NCBI GenBank assembly: GCA_031310005.1 | Contig: CM062383.1 | Span: 868,001-932,000 of the forward strand | DNA length: 64,000 nucleotides | Direction: 5' to 3' | Origin: Dactylellina haptotyla | Taxonomy: Eukaryota > Ascomycota > Orbiliomycetes > Orbiliales > Orbiliaceae | Shown: in pieces, positions 1-13,600 of the stretch | Layout: every line of letters begins with the position of its first letter | How positions within the stretch are numbered: position 1 is the stretch's first letter | The notes under the pieces: generated by a model | The model's input: the letters and a program-made list of their open reading frames with translations, nothing else | Told to the model about the DNA's origin: nothing | The model's database searches: none | Position numbers and translations under genes: made by a program

Positions 1-918
1 GACTTGGCCCTTGGGTGTTAGGACAGCAGAGGTTGTACACGTTGTTAGGGAATCCTCCAAACTAAGAACTTGCACCTCATGAACTTCTTGGATGTTAATT
101 ACTTATATATAAAGTTATTTTCAAGTTTATTGCTTTTTGAATTAGTTTTTAATTTTTATCTTTTTGAAAAAAAGGCTTTTATAGTAAATATAATTGCGCG
201 CTAAGGGTGTTTGTAAAACGCGCCATCGCTGCCCATATGCAATCTGTGTCACATGCCCGAATACCACACGTATACTAATGACTATATAATGCCGTCCTGC
301 CCTCACATTACCCCGTCACATGCATTGCTAGTTTAATGCGGTATAGTTCTTGCGGTACTTAGGAACTTGGGTATTCATTCACTGAGAAGAGATTTGTATT
401 GAAGACTATGGAATACCCTTATACAAAACGCCTTTTCTGACATGCTACAAAGGCAGAGGCTATTCTTGCGCTGACACAAAGTTCTCTAGTAGTAGTAAAA
501 TAAACAGAAACGTCAACCAAAGCAAATACACCGCCCCCCAGAGAGAAGAAGAAAATGAGCTCTGCTTCGGCATCTTTATAAAAATCGAACTTGCTCGATA
601 TCAAAGTGAGACGCTCACAACCAATAGCCATTAACAGTAGAAAAAGAAAAAGACAAGAGGTAATAGAAAAAACAAAAGGAAATTCCCTATTCCCAACCAG
701 TTTCTCATATGGCACTCTTTCGCCATTTTGTCGTAAAAAAAATTTAGTCCCATAAAGGAGGTATAATAACAAAAAACAAGACAACGAAGTCCCCGTTAGC
801 CAGCTTCCTAGTAGTTATCGACAGCTCCATGTCGACAGTGTACTCTGTAATCGCAAAAAACAGACAAAAACAAAACAAAAATCACATGAGGTTCCGACGG
901 AAGAGGAAATTCTTCCGT
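1..918. other. Intergenic, no gene recognised
   Basis: AT-rich sequence downstream of the RING ligase gene. It has A- and T-runs and only short open frames. A 121-codon minus-strand frame at 419-784 begins with a hydrophobic stretch, but it matches no family I know and has no clear promoter. The part next to 918 probably holds the 3' UTR of the neighbouring minus-strand gene. Confidence 0.5.
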
Positions 919-2876
919 CTAGTCCCTTCTTCTATCATCTTCACCATCGATTAGTGGAGTTCTTTCTCCAACCTCGCTTCCATCGCCCCGTCTGAGCCCT
1001 AAGGCGCCCCAGAAGGTTCTCCACCAGATATCTACACCTCTATCGCCTCGTCCCTCCACAGCGCCAATAGGTCTATCGCTGCCCGAGCCTCCGTTTTCTT
1101 CATCTCCATTGCTAGAACTATACCCGTTCCCACCGCCCAGCGCCTTCACGACATCGCACTTGCAAACTGGACATGTCCTTCTGCGGGTCGTGAGCCAAGG
1201 TGTAATACAGTTCACATGGAATTCGTGACCGCAAGGCAGACGCATGACCTGGCTGACACCCTCCACGTACTCCTCCAAGCAGACAACACACTCTGGTGAC
1301 GGCGGGAAGTACTTAAATCCCGGAAGGATTCGCATGTTCCGACGCGAAGACGAGTATTTTGACTTTTGCTTCGCGTTAGGGGAAGATGACGACGTTGTCG
1401 GCGGTGGAGCGGATGAAACTCGGGTCAGTGGGGGGAAGGCGCTAGAAGATGTGGAAACCTGGGTTGTATCCGGGAAGGAAGACGCGACGTAAGAGCCTGG
1501 TGTGGACTTCTCACTGTGTTGGGGTTGATTAGTTGAAGATGAAGAGGGTATGTTTTGCGGGGCAGATGGGGATGGAGGATCCGATGGTGGCTGATATGTG
1601 TGTACGGGAAGCTGATCAACAAGGCTCTTTGGTGCCCTCCATCGTCGTCGTCTGTAGCGAGACCGGAGCAGAAGCATGGTGTAGACGACAGTCAGGGTGA
1701 TAACTGGGCTGACGACCAGAACAAGCAAGGTATCCACGAACGGAGAACTGCTAAGTCTCGTTGGTGTGAGTGTGATCCAGAGTCCGTGGCTCATGTCTGG
1801 CTTGTCGCTACCGGGCTTGCTACCGTCATCATCATTCTGTCCGAGCCAGCCGAAACCTTCCAACGCCACGGAACCGTCAGTAACGCTATTGCCTTCTTCG
1901 TCGTGCGGTCCAAGAGGGCTGTTACCCCTTCTGTTAGATCTCTTCACCGGGCTCTTCTTGTATCTGTAGTCGAGGTCATGATCGGAGTATCTCTCCGAAG
2001 CTGTTCGCTCCTTGGGTTCGGCCGGATATCCATATGGGTCTCGAGATGACCGATCATCTGCTGGAGGAGCCTTATTCCGGCTGAAATATGATGCGAGACC
2101 ACCTCTACCCGGCTTCGACGACACCGGAGTGTATACAGGTTGTTTTCGACTGGACGAGCCTGGAGATTTTGGAGGATGCTTTGGCAGAAGAGACGTGAGA
2201 AGATGCGCTGTGGTGTAGGAAGTGAAGATGGCTGGGATCGAAATGTTGGAGGTATCGCCTGTTTTTCAATATTAGTTTACGTCTTCACATCATCATCAGA
2301 TAAAAACCCAATTGGAGCGACGTTATACATACCCTTAGCGTACATTGTCAACAGCGGACGGTGGGCTTCATTGTCACCCACAATCACAGCTATAGCTCCC
2401 CTCCTCTGGCTCCAAAGCACTTTATCGTAGAACCCACAGCCTCCTCTGACCATTAGCACAATCTTACCACCGATCTCTGCGCTCTCCTGTAGCGTCTCAA
2501 TGTCCGCATGGACCTCTACGCTCTTGACGCCAATGTGGTCATCGGTTTTCGAATCGATCTCGTGCCCGTCTTGCAGCTTGTCGTCCCTCCAGGTAAACCC
2601 GTCCGGCGATGCATCATCGCAAGCTAATTCGGATTCCGGCAGCACAAACAACTCCCCCGTCAGTCCCACCTTCGGCAGTAGCGGACCAAACGCAGCCGGT
2701 TTCGAAAGGAAGAAGGTCGAGTTGTCCTCGGCCAAGGAGATGATCGCTGATGTGGGGAAGAACGAAGGGCTGGCGGACAGCGGGAAGTTCACGGATAAGG
2801 AGACATAGAGGAGGATGAGCAGGAGGACAGCGAGGGAGATGAGCAAGAATAGGAGCTTAAGGAGTGGGAATGGCAT
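919..2876 (-). CDS. PA-TM-RING E3 ubiquitin ligase (RING-H2 membrane protein)
   Basis: Two exons, 2876-2333 and 2258-919, encode 627 aa. The 74-nt intron (2332-2259) has a GTATGT donor, an ACTAAT branch site and a CAG acceptor, and the join restores the protease-associated (PA) domain. Seen in order: an N-terminal hydrophobic signal or anchor (about residues 5-30); a PA-type lumenal domain (about 75-205, with the GGCGFYDKV and [10 protein letters not shown] segments); a basic/Ser linker; a second membrane helix (about 355-379) followed by an [10 protein letters not shown] stop-transfer stretch; a Ser/Pro-rich cytosolic region; and a RING-H2 finger with C505, C508, C524, H526, H529, C532, C544 and C547. 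This order is that of PA-TM-RING ligases, which ubiquitinate membrane cargo in the endosome/vacuole pathway. The family call is firm. The substrate is unknown. The start ATG precedes the signal/anchor. Confidence 0.88.
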
Positions 2877-5800
2877 CGTCGGTCGAGGTGGCGGAAGCCC
2901 TCCGCTGCGTCTCGCCTGACTGTGTTCGGATCCGGGACTCCAGACGAGGTTGTGTGTACGTATACGTGCGGGCTAATTAACGGTGGAATTTCGCAGGTTG
3001 GTTGGTTTTTTTCGAATTTATTTTATATTTATTATTGGCCGGCTATTTGGAAACTGTTGCGGCCGTTTTTCCTGCAGAACGACCGAAACGATATCTCGCA
3101 TTAGCATTTGAATTTCGACGATATTGCCGGCGGCAACGTAACACCTTTCCACACGATGGAAGTGATAATGCACTGCAAATGGGGTAGGATTCAGCAGAGG
3201 CCAACTTGGTGCCTTTGCCTACCAGCAGGAAACTTGGCCTAGCGAGGCAACAGCAGATACGGCTCATTGAGGGGAGAGAGCGTGTTCAAGATAGAAAGAG
3301 AGAAAGAATGAGGCTCAGAATGGGCTCTCCCTCTTCGTGGCTTTCTCTTGGGACGACAGACCCTTGCGAGTCTTGCGTAAGTATCACCGGCTGTGGGCAA
3401 GGGCTTGGGAAGGAAGCGAAATTGCGGTCGTTCGGAAGCCACAACGAGACGATTGACGGAGGGACAAACCTATTACAAACAATCCACGTGCGAGGGAAAC
3501 AGCGAGGCCGTTGAAGCTGCACCTGAGGGCAAGAAAAGGGTCTGGGCCGGTGATGGCGATATCGACAATGTCTAAGTCGGGGTCGTTCTTTCTATAATCC
3601 TCTGCCAGAGATGGGGGTTGGTTTTCGTTATCGTGACAAGAAAAGCACAAAGGAAAGAAAAGAAACGTTGCCGGGTGATGGGGAGAGGGGGGAGGAGGAG
3701 GTCGAGTTTCGAGTCCGGGACGGTGTCGGACGAGCAGGTACGAATGAGTGCACCTCCAAACCCAGGAATTATCAAGGAAGCCCCGAGAAAAGAAAACTGC
3801 AGGAGATCACGATCCGGCGTCCGCTTTGTTAAAATCGGAGCGAAAACGACAAGTCTCGATCGAAAGGCGAGGAAAAGGGTGGCCGGGACGCCAAGAGAGT
3901 CTGGTAGGGAGGATAGGGAATCCGGTAGCTGTTAGCGGGGGAGGAGTCGCGATGGCAAGGACGATGGTGAGTCGCTTCTCCGCCTCGAAAAGGCTGCTCC
4001 GTCGAGACGCTGTGTTAATGCTTAATGCGTAGGACCCGTTCGAAGAGCAGATTCGGGGAAGCAGATGCGCCGGCGATGGAATGGCCTTTTTGTCCTGGCT
4101 CCAGCCCGCATGCACCGCACTTCGCACGTCGACTCCGATATATTCTTGATTCACAAGTCACTTCGAATGTCGACTCGTGACACATGCACGCCAGCAAACC
4201 CGTCGTCGGTTTCCCAGACTCTTTCAGTAGCAAAGGAACAAAACGGCGGTGGAGTGACAAACGGCTCCGGCAGGCTAGCACGCAAACAGCAGCTCGCAGA
4301 ATCCCAGCAGCTGGCAGCAGTGGCGGAGATATCACCGGAACGTAGCACAGGATAAAAAAGCAGAAAAACGAAAGAACCTCAAAAGGCGTGGCCGTTCTTA
4401 TCAGTTGGCTCTCTTTTTTTATTTAATTTGTCGTTTCTGTCGTCTAGTCGTCTGGTCGTCTATTAATTCGGTCGTCACTTCGGTCGTCAGCCCGTCCGGA
4501 CGAGATCAGATGGAGGCGTGACACACACACCGCCGTCCGTCAACAGAATCCGTATCTTTTATATACTCTTCTTCCCGTGTGTCGTGTGAGCTCCAACAGA
4601 CCAGATTTCGTGATGTTCCGACTGACCGATCCTAACTGATGGCTAGTGTGGGCGGCTGGACTCTGTCGACCCTTCTTCTCCTAATATATTGTTCGCGTAG
4701 AGGAAATAAAAAGGAAAAATCGCCGTCACGCCAGCCCGCCAGCCCACCGCCGGCCACCAGCAGAATAATATACCCAGGTCAGCAGTAGAGACATAGGAAT
4801 GCCGGAAACTCCTGTTTCTCCTTGGATTCCTCGAATACGGGTAGCGTGATCACGACCCTCCCGTCAGACTGGATTCGCGACAAACCCCGCCAAGAGTCGC
4901 TGCCCTCTGCACCGGCGCCCACGCTTTATCCGGTAAGATCCGAAGCATATCTACCCGACACTAGCTAGCTCGAAAGATCCCTCTGCATTGCATTTTGCAG
5001 GCTGGGGGCTTGCCGGATGCCGAAATGCTTCATCTCATCTCATCTCATCTCATCATACCTACTCATCTGCTTCGGTCCATTTTTGTTCTATTTTCAACGT
5101 CCTTTTTTTTCTCTGCTTTTCTCCTGCGGAATCCAATTGCGTCCTGCCAATTGCACAAATCAATTGTTGCAACCAGTTTGTCCGCTTTCACACACACAAC
5201 AACACGGAGCAACTGAATGCCAAAAGAAAACTAACCTCGGTCTCCACTCACCAACATAACAACATGGCTGGGAAAAACGGTATTCAGTTATCCTCCACGG
5301 AGAATATCAGACACCGCTAACCACAAACATAAAGTATAACCCAGAAGCGGAGCGCCGCTGCTATAGCACAGTAGCACGACAGCTCTGCTTCTTTCCCTTT
5401 TCTTACCATCGATAGAATCCCAATTCCACGCCCGACCGCTAAAGGTGCTTGGGTAGCTCTTCTTGGAACTGCATAATCCCAGTTACCGAACGGGAGGCCA
5501 TGTGAACAGACCTTCATGACAGTCTAATCCTCATCGCATACGTTGTTGATTTAAAGTATAGATTCGTTTTTGTTATACTTCGTGATCTTTAAACATCAAT
5601 TCAGCTTTTTTTTTCCCTTCCCGTGTGGTTGGGTACGTATGCCTCGCTAAATTTTACTTTGAACTCTCGGTCTTCAGTGGGGACTATATGCATAGGCATT
5701 TATTAGTTTCAGATTCGATTCTTTAATTCATCGTTTCTGTTGATTGTTTCCGGGGACATCTGGCATCAAGCATTTAGGAGAAGATGCTTAGCCATTTGGA

Positions 5801-8800
5801 TTTTATGACGACCTTAGACACTTTAATTGTGTGTTGGAATTTTGGCAGGTGTGACGGAAGGCTTGTGTTGCGCGATGGTGACGTCAAAATGCGCCTCCGG
5901 TTTATACGTGCAAGAACTACCAACCACTAATCCTAGACGTGAGCCACCGATTCGGTAACTGGACATATTAGGATTCGCGCGTGTGTGTAATCTGTATCGT
6001 GTTATTTTTATTGGGTTACGCTAGAATTATCAGCCCCGTTCGAATTATTTGTACCCAGATCGATCCTTAGCTTCATCGATATGAATCTGCATATTGGCCT
6101 TCGGCACAACCGAGTCTTCACATTTTTTTATCGAATCGAGAACAAAGAGGAACCAAAATGTCAGACAACCCCGGCTTAATCGGCTACGCTCGAGACCCAC
6201 CGTGCACCCATTTCGCCGGGTAACTCCGACTGAGCTGTTAGATAATTAGACCATTTGCGCATGATGTGAAGAATACTTCGGACGCTGCCTCAAATGCGGA
6301 GTATGGTCCGGTCCCGCGCAGTACAGCGATGTGTAGAAGAATAGGAAGCAGAGACGGCCACAGGGAACTGGGCAAGCGGTGTGAATCGTGCATGTTTGAT
6401 TCTGATCTTTGGGGTTTGCCGGGGAAACACTTCCCGAAGCTGCTTGCCGTCCTGACCATACTAGCAGTGGAAAGATGCAAGACGTGGAGAGAAGGCTACC
6501 TGCGAGTGTTGACAATTTGTTGAAGGATACAAATTTAGCTATTATAATATAAACACTTGTGGGAATTTGTTTAACTGCATGCGAGATGAGAGAGGTCTTT
6601 GAGGTCTAGGAGCATTTGCCCTATGCTCCCTAGTTCGTGTAACTAGTATTGTTAAAGTTATCGGCGCTGTGTAACAGTGGTCCGATAACATGGGTTTATT
6701 AGCCTATGGTAACTGGTGTGCAATAAAACTCTGTAGAACGCCTGGTATGTAAACGTACCGATCTGATCTTACATCACGATCTCTACGATATACACAGTTC
6801 TTTGGCAAGTAGGGCAAGACGTTGGGGCTTGTGGGTGCGTCTTGGGCCGATCATCAAAATAGCCGTAGAGAATATTAGATGGGCAATAGTCTAAGCTAAG
6901 GCGAATGATACTGCTATTGTTATTTTCCATATTGGCCTCACGACACTGGTAACTGGGTACCCCTGCTATGCAAGTAAGTATAATATGGATTCACATAAGC
7001 TACTGTTGGTAGATCTGTTGTCAGAACCGAATCCGCGAACGGGGATCTACCTTGGAGCAAGAGATGAATGATGTAAGGCGGAATTCATTTCCTCACTAAC
7101 GACTGAAATATAACAATCAAAGTGTCAACAAAGCCACGTCTTGCAAGAGACAATTTTTCCTATAGCAGTTTCCTTTGATTCGATTTCGAGGCAAAATTTA
7201 AAACTACTCTAGTAGAACTGAGAACGACGGCTTTATATCTAACCGGCTGCAATATAGATCACATACTATAGCTCACTGAACAATCAAATTTGAATATATT
7301 TCTCCAACTTCCCCCAAGGAAATCTTGGCGCCGTTCAGGCAATTGATAGTCTTTCTTTCGTAGCTATGACCTATATATTGGAGGCTTATATAATGTGACA
7401 ATATTTGTCAAATGAATAATGAATGAACGCATTCGTGCACTAGGAGAGACCCGCCATCCGTCGAAGCCACCTAGGGACAAAGAATCATGCCACCAGATGA
7501 ACAACAGCGATTGAAGTCTTATCTTGAGAATTTCCTCGAACATATATTATGAGCATTTTTTTTATCACATATCATAGCAGATAATCCGCCCGAACTCGGG
7601 AGCGAGCCTTCGTTTTGGCACGAAGATTTTGCGCTCTCGGACCCTCATTCTTCCGTCACAAGTTTGTGTGAGACACGGAAGGAACCCTAGAGGCCGGAAC
7701 CCACATGGCGAGCCTGCAAGCTTCCCCTCGCCAGATTCCACCTGAAATCTGTTTTTCCCTCTTTCTTGGTTCTCTCAAACTTTTTTTAAACCGACCACGC
7801 AAGCTGTAGACGCTTGTCCCGCGGTCCTAAATGAGCTTGGAACGGACTAGTGAAATATATCCATTGCATAACTGATATAGGTTGCTCATGCGGACCTACT
7901 CATAAAGTCAAAAAAAACGTTCGTCTAGTTGTTTTTCTTTGAGCTCCTAAACAAGCGAGCGCTGGATGGAAGAAAAAGCCAATTCATTTCGGTCGAGTGG
8001 GCTGGGATGGGCCTGTTTATTTGACAGTGCCGCGTGCCAGATTACTGGTGATGATGGCAGGGATCTGGAGATTGGGTGATAACAACTTTAATTTCCAGCT
8101 TGTTGTGCGTTCGGGATCTCGATGTTGTGAAGGATGATTTCCTGCTCCGAAAATTGGATACTCAGAGTAGTAACTAAGTGAACCATTTTTCTTTGCGAGT
8201 TGATGCGACCATCTTTCTTCTTTTTTTTCATGTGTATATGCAACTTCCAATGGTCGGTGTGTGCCACCATTAACACCTGTTGTGCACGTTACGTCAAAGC
8301 CGTGCAGATGTGGCTTTTGCAGGGGCTAGCTAGGAATTTAATTTGTAACTTTTAAAACAAAGGTTCGATTTCGCACTTCATTGGAGAAAAGGCACTTGAA
8401 ACGTATTGTCCGACGGCAACAGGTGCTTCAGATACTAATTTATGCAGGCTGATGGCACATCACTCTAGTAGTAGCGTCGGTCTGTTTTTGTCTTTCGCAA
8501 GCCCGCCTCATGCACCGTCGATCATGGCGTTCTCCTCAGACGCCGTGGAGTCCGTGTGCTTGCATTAGTAAATTGAGAAAGAAGGCCGTTCGGGTCAGTC
8601 ATCAAAATTGATATGTCCCCACTTCGGGTCAAAAAAACTTCTAGTGGTTCATTGAAAAGGCTGGTGAGTTTTGACATTCGAATATTGCGACAGGTGATGT
8701 GGCGGCGAACACCTGAACCGGATTGGCATACTTCTTGGATATCAATTAATTGTCACATGAATCCCCTTATGCAAGCAATTCCAGGGTGAAGTCCTTTTGG

Positions 8801-10117
8801 CATCCAGGGTTTTGATTAGCCACGGAGTTCCGAAACGACTAGTTTGCGAGCGTGTTGACAGGCAAAGTAGAGCGTTTCGGCGTAACGATTTTCCTGGGTG
8901 CATGCAGGCATCGGGGGGTGGAAAATTAACCAACCAACAGGACTGGAAGAGCAGAAAGGCCGTCAAAGCAGAAATGAAATGAAAAAAACGTGGGAAGATT
9001 GCCTCCCTAGTATGCGGGAGCTATCGTCGACTTGCAGGCGACGAGCGAGCAGAGTCAGACCTCTCACACCCGCGTGATCGTTCTTTCTTCTTCGACAAGA
9101 TGTTACTCTGCAGTTGTGCGCAAGGGTACAAAGGTTGGGGTTGGTGGATTCACCAATGATATCGCGTCCAGGTACTCCACAAAACGTTCGTCAGGGATCA
9201 AGTCCAAGTTCGGTTGGCCGGCCATACCAACTGATTTTCTGGAGACCCCAGGGACACCAGCGAGCAAGCACGCTAAAACCGTTCGCCTAGGGAAAGGGAT
9301 ACAAAGATCAATGCGGGGAACCATCGAGCTGTTATGATTCTGAGCGCCAGGATGGTGCGAAAACCCAGGACCAGCAATTAATCCAGTCGCTCTTGGACAT
9401 CGGACACGGCACATGTTCGTGGAAGCTTTGCCGCGTACCAGATCCCTTCGCAAATTGGCCAGAATCCCCTCTTCCATCAAACTCTCTACGAGTTATGTTT
9501 CAGGGAGGGTACCTTTTTCTTCCTTTTTTCGTTTTTTGAACTCTTGGGCTCGATCTCCTCCTGTTCTATTTATCCACAAGGGACTCCCCATAAGTCACTG
9601 GCCATCCGCCGTTCTCGCCAATCTGCGAGTCTTTACAAGGTTCCTGGTCATCCCAATCCACAAACCTGAAAAGTCACTTGCCTTGAAGCAGCCTTTCTCT
9701 CGACACTCCCTCGCAAAGCTACATTAGTAACGAACGCCGCGGACGCCATAATAAAAGCCAGCTGAAAATTTTTATATTAGACGACCGAACCCCAGACTTT
9801 CTCCAGCTCCGCCCCACAGATACCCCGACGGTGATAATACTTGCGTCTCCACATTCGAAGACTTTGTTTGTTGGCACCTGAAAGTTTTCTTCTTAGCCCT
9901 TCTTCGGCCCACTGCATCGGCTCCAGTACGTACCATTCCTCGCTTCCTTGTGAGCCCATAAAAAACAGGCGATGGAGTATATCTCCTCGACCGTTCCCGC
10001 ACTCCCACGTTTTTTCCCACCCTTCCCTCCTTACTCCATCCTCCCACTCCGTTCTCCGTCCTATAAAAATTGTCGACATTGGAATTTTCCATTAACTTTT
10101 TTGCGCTCTCTTTCTTC
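2877..10117. other. 7.2 kb gene-poor intergenic region
   Basis: No frame here resembles a known protein, and none has consistent splicing. Seen: purine-rich stretches at about 3640-3740, CT-rich stretches at about 5060-5130, and many frames of 60-125 codons on both strands, often overlapping each other, as expected by chance. The 4400-5300 part, with CT-rich DNA and several ATGs, looks like a promoter or leader, but no coding sequence follows it. A non-coding transcript is possible and cannot be judged from sequence. Confidence 0.5.
5031..5053. repeat. CATCT pentanucleotide microsatellite
   Basis: Four perfect CATCT units followed by CATCA, inside CT-rich intergenic DNA. Confidence 0.9.
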
Positions 10118-10125
10118 TATATAAA
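10118..10125 (+). promoter_or_regulatory. TATA box of the small gene at 10302
   Basis: TATATAAA lies 184 bp upstream of the proposed ATG at 10302 and just after a CT-rich stretch. A second TATA-like site (CTATAAATAG, 10268-10277) lies only about 25 bp before the ATG. The first site predicts a 5' UTR of roughly 140 nt, which supports the ATG at 10302 over an upstream start. Confidence 0.5.
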
Positions 10126-10301
10126 TAGTGTTTGATAAAGTAGACGACGGTAGTACGCTGGTAAAGCGACTATTTGGGAAGTCGCGGAAATCCTCCAACA
10201 CACCAACACCAGCGGTCGAGAGGCGTCACCAAAGCAGGACATTTTCTCAAGCTTCACACAATCCTACTATAAATAGTCTATCAAGTGGAGGGAGTGGCGC
10301 A

Positions 10302-10618
10302 ATGTCGGACCAGGAACGTAGAAGGGACACTGGCACAAGCCCTACAAATATCGGAAGGGTTACATCGACAAATATGAGTTCTACTGAAAGCCAGAGGGTA
10401 TATATCTGAATCCTTTCAACCTCACAAAATTAAAAACTTACTCTGACAAGTCTTCAAAGGATGTCTTTGTGATGCCGCCGCCTCAGCCGAATCCACCCAA
10501 GAGGCCTATCGGCGAGAAAATGTGAGTTCAATTTTTCCATACCCCAGAATATCGATCGGAAAGTAGGCTAACATGTGGATACAGCGTCCGATGGCTCAAG
10601 TATGGACCTGTTGACTGA
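10302..10618 (+). CDS. Small conserved-looking 63-aa protein, three exons
   Basis: Exons 10302-10397, 10460-10521 and 10585-10618. Introns of 62 and 63 nt have GTATAT...AAG and GTGAGT...CAG ends, and all joins keep frame. The product starts MSDQERRRDT, is Ser/Thr-rich, and ends in a compact tail rich in Pro and basic residues (MPPPQPNPPKRP, then IGEKIVRWLKYGPVD). I do not recognise a named family. The small exons with good splice sites and the tail look like selected coding sequence. The frame stays open upstream to 10128 with no in-frame ATG; I treat that part as 5' UTR because a TATA box precedes it. A further upstream exon is the alternative. No signal peptide or membrane segment is visible. 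Function unknown. Confidence 0.6.
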
Positions 10619-13600
10619 AGGGACAGTCGGACAGAACAAATAAATAACAAGTTTTCATTCTCTCGTTTCTTTCATCTATCAGCAGGCGTTGTACTGGGTT
10701 TAAGTTTTGCTTTCGGACTTTTACGGGCTGCTTTGCTCTGTCACCAATACTTTCGACTTTGTTATCTTCACCAAAATCCGGAATACTTTCGCCAACGGAA
10801 ATCATTACGACCGTATGGCGTTCTGGGAACTATTTTCTAAGAATTACGACTTGATACAGGCATACAGGGCCCAAATCTCTCAAGCACTTGCATCAACATC
10901 ACCAATTTTGCGACGATACGAGACTCTCTTCCTCCATATTCCCTCTTTTCAACAATACTCTGGGCGATTTAGCGATGTCTGGCCACCTATTCCTTTTTTC
11001 TTCCGCTTGTCTCTTCGATAATGCTCCAACAAACACCCTCAACCCTCTCAAATGTACTTTTGCATACCTTCCATACTGTGTAACTAGGACCAAACATCCC
11101 CTTCTACAATCCTACACTCTATCATCTTTCAGATATTCTTTTGCCAAAATACAACAGTAGGCCCCTGCGTGAGCTCTGTGCTTTCCCCCCTCTTCGCTGT
11201 TCCCCATGAAATTCCAACGTATATAAGCACAGACCTCCTTTGCAAACCCAAAAGACCGCAAAGGCAGGAAGGAAATATTTTTCCTCGAAGGGAAAAAAAG
11301 ATGTGTGGGAGCGAGATGCAGGAAAAAAAGAAACCTATATTACGACATGCTATAACAGGTGCTAGGCTAGTGCCCACAGCTACGCTTAAACTCCCTTTTC
11401 GCATGCGCACCTACGACTTGCATTGTCACAAACCATGATCAAACCCCTCTTCCCGTATTTCTCTCTTGTAATTTATCCAATCGAGCGAGAGCTAAGAGCG
11501 AGAGATCCTCCAAATGACATAAGTTCGGGCCTCGCGGTACCTGAAAATCATTGCTATCAACAGAATAGACAATCGAAATTTATAATTTAAATTCAGGTAA
11601 TAATGTAACGCTATGATAGGACAAGGAAACGTTTCCTACTGGCCAGTCTCCGAAAGCGAAAAAAATGATCGGTTTTAAAAGAAACGTAGTGAAAACGAGA
11701 AATGTACGCACACACGCATCACAGACGCACACCGCCTCTCCTTGCTTCGTATTCGCGCATAGAGATATCCTGAGCTGACTGACTCCCCCTTCTCCCCCCA
11801 TTTCCAGCCTTTTTGCATGCGCGGCTGGAGAAGTTCCTCGAAATAAGAAAGCAGAAAAAGTAAGTCCCGTCGATGACAGATGGCGCTATCTAGTTTTAAA
11901 TGGATCATCCCTGGCATGACTTTTAAAACTAAACTTCGCGAGATGGGAGACGGATGATTCGTGGACGTTTCCGGTATCGCTCAGCCCGCGCTGCAAGATC
12001 ATTCCCGTGTGTTAAGTTTGTGGAAAACCGCATCCTTTGGCTGGGAACCGAAGCACAGATACGGCTCAGCTAAGACACCTAGGCAGGCAAGTATGCAGTT
12101 GAAGCTTATACCGGCTTGGTCACGGCGGGAAGCTATCCCCTAATCGAGACTCTATTTGAGGAGACTTGCTTCTCTGATCAAATGTTCCATAAGGTCAATA
12201 CGGGAAGGAAGCTGCTCGGTCAGGCCACTGAGCGGGGGGAACACGCAATCTGCGGCGGCAGTGAGAAACGGGAGGGTGAGAAATGTAAAACAACACAACT
12301 CGTCGTTACGGTTTTAGGAAATACCACACATATCTGGATGTCACGGGAATTGTTGAGCCTTCTTTTCGATATAGCGACTAATTGTGCGTATGCCATCGCG
12401 AAGATGTTATGATCCATGAGAATATGTAGCTAATAGACTGTGTAAGTCATCGTAAAGGTACTATTCTAGCCATTTCGTGTCAATGAAGCGTTATCGCGAT
12501 CTTTCGTTGAGGTTTCGTCGGCAATAGACCCCAGTATCTTTAAGCTTAAATTTGACCGTCAGAACCTCGTATCGACAAATTAAACGAATCAATTAGATTT
12601 CTTTAATAAATGTTCGCTGTATATATCCATTGCTTTTTCTTGCTTTCGACTGTTTGCCATTTTCTCACCTTTCTCGCTCGCCAAATTTACCTTGAATTTA
12701 TCCAAGCCGCCAAATGCAAGGGCTTGTTATATATATTTTCATAACGCAGCCGAAGTCGTCAACCTCTTTCATTTTGGAGACGAGCAGCCAGACAATATTG
12801 ATCTCGTAAAATGATATGAATATCGTATCACTTTTTTCGTTTGAGATACTGGGGATGGGTTATGAGACGGTCTATCAAATTTTTGAAGCAAGAAATATGA
12901 TACCACGGCCTACGTGTCGTGCGGCTTGCCTAGACTGCTCGACAAAAGACCTAGCCCTCCAGGCTAATATAAATTTCATTTTTCCGAACCACCCAAGCCC
13001 GGATTTTCCACACGCCCACATCTCGGAGGCAAAAAGAACAGGATAACACTGCAATCAAGAATTTAATTTTTGCGCTCCGTGATCACATGCGCATGTGCCC
13101 TTGGTAACCTTGAAGTTCAGAAAAGAGAGGACACGGAACCTGGAACAATCGGCAAATATATGCCGCCAAACCCCATCATCTGATCTCCCACATTAAATCG
13201 ATTTCGATATGCATGAAATATCAAGGAGGAGGCAAAAACTATATTCCTGTTCGCGGTCGACTCCGGACCCTCGTGCCCGTCCGGGTACCCCCAACCCCGC
13301 AAAATGCAAATGCAAATGCAACGATCGGTCAGAGGGTGGAGGTCATCTGTCCGACGCATGAATCGTCCATTTTTGCCCTCTTTTTCAATTGCCCTCCTCC
13401 TCTTTTCAGCTCTATACTCTACCCTGGCCTGGAGCTCGTGCATGAACTCCACGCATTCCTATTCTCTTTGGTGATAACCCATATCCGACCCTCCCATACC
13501 ATGCCCTACATGTACCTTTGTTCGTCGTGCGCCCCTCCGACGTGAAACCGGAGCTGGCTCCGAAGGCTATACCGCTTTAGTGGGAATCGATCCGGAAAAA

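Noticed and set aside
9103-9480. 125-codon minus-strand frame overlapping plus-strand frames
   Set aside because: Open on both strands over the same stretch and without any known motif.
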